This document shows positions 5,538-12,115 of a stretch of DNA of 17,939 bases, piece by piece. Below the pieces are notes generated by a model that saw nothing but the letters and a program-made list of their open reading frames with translations, searched no databases and was not told the DNA's origin. Position 1 is the first letter of the stretch, and each line of letters opens with the position of its first letter. This DNA comes from CAYUVV01 sp964461325. GTDB lineage: Bacteria > Patescibacteriota > Minisyncoccia > Phycocordibacterales > JACOZG01. Where the stretch lies: positions 1 to 17,939 of the forward strand of contig CAYWTW010000012.1 of assembly GCA_964461325.1 (NCBI GenBank). Direction: 5' to 3'. The translations under genes and the position numbers were made by a program.

Positions 5538-6431
5538 ATGTCATTTTTTAAACGGTTGGGGAAAAGTGTTTATGGTCCGGAGTATTACCGGCAAGAGGTG
5601 ATGGTGGAGCCGGCCAAGCGGGCCTTCGGTTATTACGTAAAATTAATTTTATTCCTGTCGTTAGTGGCCGCCTTGGGCGGCGCGGTAACTCTCGGCTGGC
5701 CTCTGGCCCGTCTGGGGCCGGGCTGGCTCGCCTCTTTGGGTGAGCTCTATCCGGCTGACCTGGTGATTACCATGGCTGATGGTCGGCTAACGGCTAACGG
5801 CGACGAGCGTTATGTGTTGCCGTTGACGCAAGTTTTTGGCGCGGGGACGACATCCTGGGCAAACGATGAGAACGAATCATCGCCGACCAATCTAATTGTT
5901 TTCGAGACCGGAGAGGCGACGGTTGACGTGGGGGATTTGGCCACGGCCGACACGTTAATTCTTGTTGGCCACGACCGATTTATTTACCAGGAAGGCCAAG
6001 GTAAGACCGTGATTCAAACTTTTTCCAGTTGGCCCGATTTTACTCTTGATTCGACTCGTGTGGCAAGGTGGTTAAGCGCTCTCGCGGCGTGGTCGGGGTG
6101 GGCTGTTCCGGTGGTTTTTTTGGGCTTCTTTTTGATTACTTTTGTGTTCGTCGGTTTGTCGTGGCTCGTGTTCGCTTTGCTTGGCGCGCTCTTGATCTGG
6201 CTCATTCTTTTCGTTCGTGCCTGGCGAGTGGGTTATGGTCGCGCTTATCTGATTACCTTGCACCTGCTTACTTTACCGCTCGGGTTGGCTATCTTGTCTT
6301 TGTTTATACTCATTCCGCCCTTTGGCTGGCTCTCGTTCCTGATCTTGGCCGTTGCCGGACTCTGGAATCTGCGCGCTAATCCGGCGAAGCTCGATTCATC
6401 TCCCACGACGACGGTTTCTGCTAGCAGTTAA
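5538..6431 (+). CDS. DUF1189-like membrane protein (297 aa)
   Basis: An integral membrane protein of unknown function that resembles the DUF1189 family. The order is a short cytoplasmic N-terminus (SFFKRLGKSVYGPEYYRQ, the usual start of the family), membrane segment 1 at about 33-52, and a large extracytoplasmic domain at 53-185. That domain has YPADLVITMADGRLTANG and a predominantly beta pattern. Membrane segments follow at about 188-226, 238-259 and 261-278. The C-terminal tail is Ser/Thr-rich. ATG 5538 is preferred over an upstream in-frame start at 5508, because the upstream start lies in the terminator tail and the -10 box is at 5522. The stop is 2 nt before tyrS, so the two are probably co-transcribed; nothing suggests a functional link beyond that. 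Confidence 0.75.
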   Translation: MSFFKRLGKSVYGPEYYRQEVMVEPAKRAFGYYVKLILFLSLVAALGGAVTLGWPLARLGPGWLASLGELYPADLVITMADGRLTANGDERYVLPLTQVFGAGTTSWANDENESSPTNLIVFETGEATVDVGDLATADTLILVGHDRFIYQEGQGKTVIQTFSSWPDFTLDSTRVARWLSALAAWSGWAVPVVFLGFFLITFVFVGLSWLVFALLGALLIWLILFVRAWRVGYGRAYLITLHLLTLPLGLAILSLFILIPPFGWLSFLILAVAGLWNLRANPAKLDSSPTTTVSASS

Positions 6432-6433
6432 TC

Positions 6434-7630
6434 ATGTCGAGCGCCTTGCCCGTCGATCCGAGCCGCCTCGACGCCCTCTTCGAGCGTGGTTTGGTGGCCG
6501 AGGTCTTGCCTTCGCTTGAGGCCTGGCGGGCTAAATTGTCGTCGGGAGAGCGCTTGCGGATTTATTTTGGTCTGGACCCCACGGCCGAGGCTTTGCACTT
6601 GGGCCACGCCCAAAATCTCATGTTCTTGGAGGATCTGCGGCGCTTGGGCCACGAGGTGATTGTGTTGATTGGCGGTTTTACCGCGCAGATCGGCGATCCC
6701 TCCGGCCGGGCCAACGTTCGACCGCGATTAACTCCCGAAACCGTAACCGAAAATGGCGAGAATTGGCTGAAGCAAATTCAACCTCTGCTTGATTTTACCG
6801 ACGAAAATAACCCATCGCGCGTGGTTTCTAACCGCGAATGGTTGGAAAGGTTGACGATGCCCGAGCTTGTTTCTTTGGCCGGCGAATTTACTGTCCAGCA
6901 AATGCTTGAACGCGATATGTTCGCCCGGCGGCTCGCCCACGGCGAGCCGATTAGCCTACTTGAGTTTCTCTACCCGTTGTTTCAGGGCTATGACTCAGTG
7001 GTTCTGGATGTTGATGCCGAGCTCTGCGGCACGGACCAGATTTTTAACGCTCTGGCCGGGCGGACGCTCCAGCGTCGTCGGCACGATAAAGAAAAATTCG
7101 TGGTCGCGCTCAAATTGCTGGCCAATCCCAAAACAGGGGAATTAATGTCGAAATCGCGAGGAACAGGCGTGTTTTTAAATACCTCGCCGGCCGAGCTTTT
7201 TGGCGCGATTATGGCCCAGCCCGACGAATTGACGGAAGTTTTTTTCCGCGCCTGCACTCGTTTGCCGCTGGTTGATTGGACGGCGATCGAAGCGGCTGGG
7301 CCGCGCGCCGCCAAGGCCCGGGTGGCGCGCGAGATCGTGACCAAGTTCCACGGCGCCGCGGCCGCGGCCGCGGCCGAAGCCGACTTTGACCGAACGTTCC
7401 GGACCGGCGGCTTACCGGACGAGGTCCAAGAGATTAAACTATCGAACCAAGATTTACCGACGGCCCTCGTTGAGTCCGGCGTGATTAGTTCCAAGGCTGA
7501 TTGGCGGCGATTGGTGAACGAGGGGGCGATCAGGTTGGCCAACGATGAGAAAATTGTCGACCCGCGCTTTGTTCCGGCTCCCGGCACGGTGTTGAAAATC
7601 GGCAAACGGCGCTTTGTTCGGATTGTTTAA
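6434..7630 (+). CDS. tyrS: tyrosyl-tRNA synthetase
   Basis: Charges tRNA-Tyr with tyrosine using ATP, in the cytoplasm. The class I catalytic core shows YFGLDPTAEALHLGH, with the HIGH motif as HLGH (residues 55-58), then GGFTAQIGDPSGR (80-92), which is diagnostic for TyrRS. The KMSKS motif appears as LMSKS (237-241) in GELMSKSRGTGVFLN. The C-terminal 65 residues form an S4-type RNA-binding domain (ALVESGVISSKADWRRL, then GAIRLANDEKI). At 398 aa it is of normal length. It starts 2 nt after the stop of the upstream membrane-protein gene and has no Shine-Dalgarno sequence of its own, which suggests translational coupling. A low-complexity Ala stretch at about 310-317 (GCGGCCGC-like repeats) lies in the anticodon-binding linker. 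It converges with the minus-strand PH-domain gene, 8 nt away. Confidence 0.95.
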   Translation: MSSALPVDPSRLDALFERGLVAEVLPSLEAWRAKLSSGERLRIYFGLDPTAEALHLGHAQNLMFLEDLRRLGHEVIVLIGGFTAQIGDPSGRANVRPRLTPETVTENGENWLKQIQPLLDFTDENNPSRVVSNREWLERLTMPELVSLAGEFTVQQMLERDMFARRLAHGEPISLLEFLYPLFQGYDSVVLDVDAELCGTDQIFNALAGRTLQRRRHDKEKFVVALKLLANPKTGELMSKSRGTGVFLNTSPAELFGAIMAQPDELTEVFFRACTRLPLVDWTAIEAAGPRAAKARVAREIVTKFHGAAAAAAAEADFDRTFRTGGLPDEVQEIKLSNQDLPTALVESGVISSKADWRRLVNEGAIRLANDEKIVDPRFVPAPGTVLKIGKRRFVRIV

Positions 7631-7641
7631 GCCCACGCTTA
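7628..7641. terminator. possible weak terminator between convergent genes
   Basis: TAAGC (7628-7632), loop CCAC, GCTTA (7637-7641) form a short stem that contains both opposing stop codons. A T-rich tail follows on the plus strand. The stem is only 5 bp, so this is tentative. Confidence 0.3.
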
Positions 7642-8175
7642 TTTGTTTGGTAAAATTAATTTAAGAATCGCTTCTTTTATTTTCTCGGGTTGGGGCAGGT
7701 CTCGAACTCGCGCCTCCTTAGTCATGCCGGCCGTTTGAATGTGGAGATCGCCGTAGTGTAACAGAGTGGGGAAGAAGCCGAATATCTCCACTTTAATGTC
7801 TTGGATATTTTGATGGGGCAGGGTGGCCAAGTCGCGGGCAAAAAAACCAAATTGTTCGATATCGAGCAAGCGTTGGTTGGTGAGAATGACGGCATCAAGG
7901 TAGTAATCAGCGAAAACAGCTCCGAGCATCATCCAGATAATTAAGAACCAGCCGGCGCCGAGGAAAATCGCGAGCGACCACAAATCGGCCGGACTGGTTT
8001 CGGTGGCGAGGCGCAAATCTGGCAAAAAATTACCAAACCAGAAGATAAAGAGGGCGGCCAACGGTATAATCGCGGTGAGGGCCAAACCCAAAACTCGCGC
8101 GAGAAAAACGAACCAGTGTTTGTGAACGACTAAAATGATTTGTTCGCCGGGACCAAGTTCGATAGGTTCTCTCAT
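7639..8175 (-). CDS. bacterial PH-domain membrane protein (178 aa)
   Basis: A membrane-anchored protein of the bacterial pleckstrin-homology (bPH2, formerly DUF304) type. Two membrane segments lie at about residues 21-48 and 66-88. The domain starts with the hallmark DYYLDAVILTNQRLLDIEQFGFF (90-112), followed by LPHQNIQDIKVE (119-130) and a GDLHIQTAG strand (142-150). The N-terminal LGPGEQIILVVHKHW is also typical. The function of these proteins is not known in general; some sit in envelope-stress or secretion contexts. Start ATG at 8175 has no clear ribosome binding site and lies 7 nt after the preceding gene on this strand, so the pair is co-transcribed. Confidence 0.87.
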   Translation of the reverse strand: MREPIELGPGEQIILVVHKHWFVFLARVLGLALTAIIPLAALFIFWFGNFLPDLRLATETSPADLWSLAIFLGAGWFLIIWMMLGAVFADYYLDAVILTNQRLLDIEQFGFFARDLATLPHQNIQDIKVEIFGFFPTLLHYGDLHIQTAGMTKEARVRDLPQPEKIKEAILKLILPNK

Positions 8176-8182
8176 TTAAATT

Positions 8183-8407
8183 TTAAAGCGCGATGGCGGC
8201 GCCGATCATGGTGCCGAGTAAACCAAGGCCGCCAACGACATAAATAAATAACCACAGCGCGCCGCGTTCTGGCCGAAGAGCAAAGCGCCACCAATGATAC
8301 CAAAGGACGAGAATGGAGAGGCCAAAAATGGCGGCCAGCAAAACAAGGACGAATGGCGCTAGGTCGCGGCTCAAACTCATTAAGTCAAACGTTCCCCAAA
8401 TAGTCAT
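8183..8407 (-). CDS. small membrane protein with two predicted membrane helices (74 aa)
   Basis: No family is recognised. After an amphipathic N-terminus (MTIWGTFDLMSLSRDLAP), two membrane segments are visible at about residues 19-38 and 50-72, linked by an Arg-rich loop (RFALRPERGA). ATG at 8407 is preferred over a GTG at 8413, because GGAG (8412-8415) is spaced 5 nt from it. It heads a two-gene unit with the PH-domain protein and diverges from the M3 peptidase gene. It could be a partner subunit of the PH-domain protein; this is inference from spacing only. Confidence 0.65.
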   Translation of the reverse strand: MTIWGTFDLMSLSRDLAPFVLVLLAAIFGLSILVLWYHWWRFALRPERGALWLFIYVVGGLGLLGTMIGAAIAL

Positions 8408-8416
8408 CGCCACTCC

Positions 8417-8446
8417 ATTCTAGCAAGTTTAGCCAAAACTTGATAA
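8417..8446 (-). promoter_or_regulatory. possible promoter of the minus-strand PH-domain unit
   Basis: On the minus strand, TTATCA (8446-8441), 18 bp, TAGAAT (8422-8417). The -10 box ends 9 nt before ATG 8407. If this is the promoter, the GGAG at 8415-8412 would lie outside or at the edge of the transcript and the mRNA would be leaderless. Confidence 0.4.
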
Positions 8447-8461
8447 GGTGGGGATTAACTT

Positions 8462-10270
8462 ATGAACGTTAAACGTCCGGCCGTTCGTCGAACCTGGGAT
8501 CTTGAGAAACTGGTCGCGATCAAAGATTTTGAAGCCCGGCGTTTGGCTTTGGCCGATGATCTGACCAAATTGGCCACAATTTCCTCGGCTCTCAGCCCGC
8601 AACATTCCGTGGAGTCATTTAAACAATTTTTGCTCACTCTGGAAGATTGGCGGTCTCGGTTTGCCATTTTGGCGAGTCGCTTGTCTCTAGCGGAAGCGTT
8701 GGATTGGAAGGATGCTGACGCCGCGCGCTTTAATCCAGAAATCCACGCTTTGGGTTTGCGGGTCGCCGAGTTCGTTCGGCCGCTCGAGCAATGGCTGGCC
8801 GGACGAGAGGTTCTTGGCCGCGAGCGGCTCGATGACGCTAACGCGCGACGTCTGTTTGCCGCCGTGCCAGAGCTCGAGCATCATCTTTGGCATGAGCGTC
8901 GCGCCGCCGAGCACCTTTTGAGTCAAGCGGAGGAGAAGATTATTACTCATAAAGACCTTAATCTCGAGACCCCCCTGCTCGAACTTCACCAGATTCGCGA
9001 AACGGAGGAGGAGTATCAATTGTGTTTGCCTAAACGACCGCTCCGAAGAATTAAAAGTCAGGCCAAACTGATGGCTTTGACGTCGGACCGCCGTCCGCCG
9101 TGGCGGCGGGCGGCTTATCAGGCGTTGTTGGCGACCAAACGCCAATTTAGCCATCAAAGTTTCTTGGTCTACCAGGCGGTCGTGCGAGATTGGGCCGATA
9201 ACGCCGCTTGGCGGCACTATCCTTCGGCTATTGCCGTGCGTAATTTCGATAACGATCTTCCCGACCAGGTTCCCGCGGCTTTGCTCGACGCGGTGTGGTC
9301 GGAGCGCGGCGTTTTTCAAGATTTTTTCAGGCTCAAGGCCCGCCGCTTGGGCCATAAGCGATTATCGCGCTTTGACCTCTACGCCCCGCTTGAGCCAGCG
9401 CGTTTCGCGCCGGAATATTCTCTGCCGCAAGCCGAGCGCTTAGTCCTATCCGCTTTCGACAATTTTTCTCCAGTTTTTGGCGCGGCCGCCCGACGGATTA
9501 TCGAGAGCGGACATCTTGATTCCCATCCATCGCCACGCAAGCAAAGCGGCGCTTTCTGCGCCGCCATCGCGCCGACGGTCGCGCCTTACGTCTTGCTCAA
9601 TTACAGCGATCGGGCTCGTGACGTGGCGACGCTGGCCCATGAACTCGGTCATGGCCTTCATTTTGATCTCGCGAGCCGCTTGCCGGCGAGCGTGCAGGTA
9701 GCTTCTTTACCTCTCGCTGAAACGGCTTCGACTCTGGCCGAGATAATTTTGTTTGAGGCGATGCTTGCCGAGACGACCTCACCACGCGCGCGGGCCGTTC
9801 TGCTGGAGCGACGCTTGGCCGACGCTTATGCCACCATTTTGCGGCAAACGGGGATCGTCCGTTTCGAGCTTGAAGCGCACACGTTAATTAAGGCGGGAGC
9901 ATCAGAGCCCGATTTGTCGCGGCGCTGGCTTGAATTGAATCGAGAGCATTTGTCTCCGGCGGTGACGGTGCCCGACCTTTTCCGTTACGAATGGTCCTAT
10001 ATTCCGCATATTTTCCACACGCCGTTTTATTGTTACGCCTATAGTTTCGGCCAATTGCTGGCTCTGGCTTTGTATGAGCGGTATCGCGCGTCTGGTCCGG
10101 CTTTTGCGGCTAAAATCGAGACGGTTTTAGCCGCCGGCGCGTCCATTGAACCCCTGACCCTGCTCCAGAGTGTTGATTGCCCGATTGAAAGCCCCGACTT
10201 TTGGCGTTCTGGTTATGCCCCTATCCGGCGCTGGCAAAAGGAGCTCAATTTGATTTATGATAAAGGGTAA
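8462..10270 (+). CDS. M3-family oligoendopeptidase (602 aa)
   Basis: A zinc metallopeptidase of the thimet/oligoendopeptidase F group, which degrades short peptides in the cytoplasm. The active site HELGH (H393, E394, H397) lies in VATLAHELGHGLHFDL, and the third zinc ligand is E420 in LAETASTLAE. The preceding stretch (residues 240-390) and the C-terminal HIFHTPFYCYAYSFGQLLALALY motif also fit the family. The N-terminal half is all-helical, as usual. Length matches oligoendopeptidase F (about 600 aa). The start at 8462 is supported by AAGGTGGGG (8445-8453) 8 nt upstream. The stop overlaps the next start as TAATG, so it leads an operon with the sugar isomerase and the sugar kinase. Confidence 0.93.
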   Translation: MNVKRPAVRRTWDLEKLVAIKDFEARRLALADDLTKLATISSALSPQHSVESFKQFLLTLEDWRSRFAILASRLSLAEALDWKDADAARFNPEIHALGLRVAEFVRPLEQWLAGREVLGRERLDDANARRLFAAVPELEHHLWHERRAAEHLLSQAEEKIITHKDLNLETPLLELHQIRETEEEYQLCLPKRPLRRIKSQAKLMALTSDRRPPWRRAAYQALLATKRQFSHQSFLVYQAVVRDWADNAAWRHYPSAIAVRNFDNDLPDQVPAALLDAVWSERGVFQDFFRLKARRLGHKRLSRFDLYAPLEPARFAPEYSLPQAERLVLSAFDNFSPVFGAAARRIIESGHLDSHPSPRKQSGAFCAAIAPTVAPYVLLNYSDRARDVATLAHELGHGLHFDLASRLPASVQVASLPLAETASTLAEIILFEAMLAETTSPRARAVLLERRLADAYATILRQTGIVRFELEAHTLIKAGASEPDLSRRWLELNREHLSPAVTVPDLFRYEWSYIPHIFHTPFYCYAYSFGQLLALALYERYRASGPAFAAKIETVLAAGASIEPLTLLQSVDCPIESPDFWRSGYAPIRRWQKELNLIYDKG

Positions 10271-11214
10271 TGGAAGAATTGATTGCCAAGTTTCCCTCCC
10301 AATTAGGGGCCGAGTTAGAAGCGTACGACCTTAATCGCTTTCCATTCGCGGATAGGACGGTTCTCGTCGGTTTAGGCGGGTCGCATCTGGCCGCCGATCT
10401 CTATCTTGATGTCCGGCCGACGGCGCCGCTTGGAGTTCACCGCGATTATGGTTTGCCGTCGGAGTTTGCCGCCGGCCCAGCCAAGCCGCCGGCTCTTATC
10501 TTATCGTCGTATTCCGGCCAAACAGAGGAGGTGCTCGAGGCCGCTCGCGCTGCCCACGCGACGGGTCTCGTCCCGGGAGTCATCACGAGCGGCGGCGAGC
10601 TCTGGGCGCTCGCGGAGCAACTGGCTTGGCCGCGGGTTCGCCTGCCCGAGGGTTGGCCGCCGCGTCTGGCGTTTGGTTTTGATTTGCGGGCGTTAGCTTT
10701 GTTTCTGCGTGATGCCGAAACCGAGGCGGCTCTTCGGGCGTTAGCGAGCACGCTTGATCCACGCGCGGGCGAAGCGCTTGGCCAGACGTTAGCCGTGGAC
10801 CTGCGCGGGACGATCCCGCTCATCTACGCCGCGTGGCGCCACTGGCCGCTCGCTTATTTTTGGAAAATCAGTTTGAACGAAACGGGCAAATGCCCGGCTT
10901 TTGCCAATGTTTTGCCGGAAGCCAATCACAATGAGTTGGAAAGTTTCGATGACGCGTCTTTGGCCAAATTTTCCTTTATCTTTCTCTCCGATGAGGCGAA
11001 CGACGGGCCGCGGCTCAAACGACGATTTGAGGTCTGGAAGGAACAATTGGTTGCCGCTGGTGCCCGGACTCGCACGATCTCGATTGGCATCACTTGGCCG
11101 GAGATTTTATCAACGGCGCTGTTGGCGACTTGGACGGCCACTTATCACGCCCGCTTGCTCGGCCAGAACCCGCTCGCGGTGCCAAAAATCGAAGCCTTTA
11201 AAAAACGTTTATGA
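10270..11214 (+). CDS. bifunctional phosphoglucose/phosphomannose isomerase, SIS fold (314 aa)
   Basis: Interconverts glucose-6-phosphate, and probably mannose-6-phosphate, with fructose-6-phosphate, replacing the classical PGI. Two SIS domains are present. Visible motifs are GLGGSHLAAD (residues 34-43), SSYSGQTEE (79-87, phosphate-binding), PRLAFGF, NETGKCPAF (starting N203) and PEANHNELESF (H220, E222). The catalytic pair of this family is expected at E204 and H220, based on its position relative to the archaeal PGI/PMI enzymes. The C-terminal LAVPKIEAFKKRL is also characteristic. It shares one base with the M3 stop (TAATG, with AAGGG just upstream) and overlaps the ROK kinase start as ATGA. 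Together with the kinase it makes a glucose-to-fructose-6-phosphate entry. Confidence 0.9.
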   Translation: MEELIAKFPSQLGAELEAYDLNRFPFADRTVLVGLGGSHLAADLYLDVRPTAPLGVHRDYGLPSEFAAGPAKPPALILSSYSGQTEEVLEAARAAHATGLVPGVITSGGELWALAEQLAWPRVRLPEGWPPRLAFGFDLRALALFLRDAETEAALRALASTLDPRAGEALGQTLAVDLRGTIPLIYAAWRHWPLAYFWKISLNETGKCPAFANVLPEANHNELESFDDASLAKFSFIFLSDEANDGPRLKRRFEVWKEQLVAAGARTRTISIGITWPEILSTALLATWTATYHARLLGQNPLAVPKIEAFKKRL

Positions 11215-12024
11215 GCCTCCAAATTTTATTTGATGTCGGTGGGACGAAGGTTCGCGTGGCGCTTTCGCGCGATGGCGAAACTCTGGTTGGGGACCCGCTC
11301 GTTTTTCCTACCCCGCCAGATTTTGAGACCGGGGTTGATCGTCTCGCGTCCGAAGGGTTGCGCTTGGCTGCCGGTGAGCCGATTAATCTGGCGGCTGGCG
11401 GCGTTCCCGGACCGTTTGACGTCCGTTTCGGCACGTTAACTGCGGCGCCCAATTTGCCTGGCTGGGTGGGGGCGCCTTTGCGCGAGCGCCTGCGGGAGAA
11501 GTGGCAAAGTCCCGTGCTGGTTGAAAACGACGCGGCCTTGGTCGGTCTTGGCGAGGCCGTTTACGGAGCTGGCCGGGGAGAGCGGATCGTGGCCTATTTG
11601 ACGGTCAGCACGGGCGTGGGGGGCGCGCGTTTGGTCGATNNNNNNNNNNGAACGAGCTTTGAGTTTTGAACCTGGGCATCAGATTATCGATTCAGGAAAA
11701 ACTCTTCAGGACCTCATTTCAGGTCGGGCCGTTGAGAATCAGACAGGTTGTCCGCCGCGGGAAATTACCGACGCAGAGTTTTGGAACAAATTGGCCTATT
11801 GGCTGGCGCTAGGCTTAAACAACACGATTGTTCATTGGTCGCCGCAGGTGGTGGTATTGGGGGGTAGTATGTTCCGTGACCCGGGTATCAAAATCTCTGA
11901 TGTGGATCGACATCTCAAAACCGTGTTGCGTATTTTTAATACTCCGCCGCCGCTCAAAAAAGCCACTCTCGACGATTTCGGCGGCTTGTACGGCGCGATG
12001 GCCTTGCTTCGCTCCAATCACTAA
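11211..12024 (+). CDS. ROK-family sugar kinase, interrupted by a scaffold gap
   Basis: A ROK-family kinase, likely glucokinase-like, phosphorylating a hexose with ATP. The N-terminus has the phosphate-binding DVGGTK (residues 8-13). VENDA supplies the catalytic Asp (D107), and TVSTGVGGARLVD (131-143) is the second phosphate motif, after which 10 Ns occur. After the gap the protein resumes with ERALSFEPGHQII, then GKTLQDLISG, then VVVLGGSMF near the C-terminus, and ends TAA 12022-12024. The His of EPGHQ is the expected position of the family's conserved GH. The two halves are in different frames only because the gap is drawn as 10 bases: 9 unknown bases would join them. No zinc-binding Cys cluster of the CxCGxxGC type is seen after the gap; that motif is absent in some ROK subfamilies. 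The start overlaps the isomerase stop (ATGA). Confidence 0.88.
11640..11649. other. run of 10 Ns (scaffold gap)
   Basis: The 10-base N run is the usual length of a placeholder. It falls inside the sugar kinase gene, just after GGARLVD. Flanking protein sequence suggests that 9 bases (three codons) are really missing. Confidence 0.95.
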
Positions 12025-12048
12025 ATTTTTTAGAGTTATCCCCAGAGA

Positions 12049-12088
12049 CCACCCCCACGGGGGCGGTTTATAATTTGGGGGCGGTTTT
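12049..12088 (+). promoter_or_regulatory. GC hairpin, TATAAT and G5CGGTTT direct repeat ahead of nrdJ
   Basis: CCACCCCC (12049-12056) can pair with GGGGGCGG either at 12059-12066 or at 12077-12084, because GGGGGCGGTTT occurs twice, 18 bp apart. TATAAT lies between the copies at 12069-12074 and is a likely -10 box, with no convincing -35 box upstream. The first pairing, followed by TTTATAATTT, might also act as a weak terminator for the kinase operon. Confidence 0.4.
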
Positions 12089-12115
12089 AAAAATTAATCG
12101 CAATTTTGCAAAAAT

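Noticed and set aside
6988..7605. 205-codon minus-strand ORF inside tyrS, and similar long antisense ORFs inside the M3 peptidase and isomerase genes
   Set aside because: They are shadows of GC-rich coding sequence in other frames: the sense genes have clear catalytic motifs, the antisense products have none.
12025..12115. Cobalamin riboswitch ahead of nrdJ
   Set aside because: The 91-base interval is too short and lacks the conserved B12-box sequence; only repeats and a -10-like hexamer are visible.
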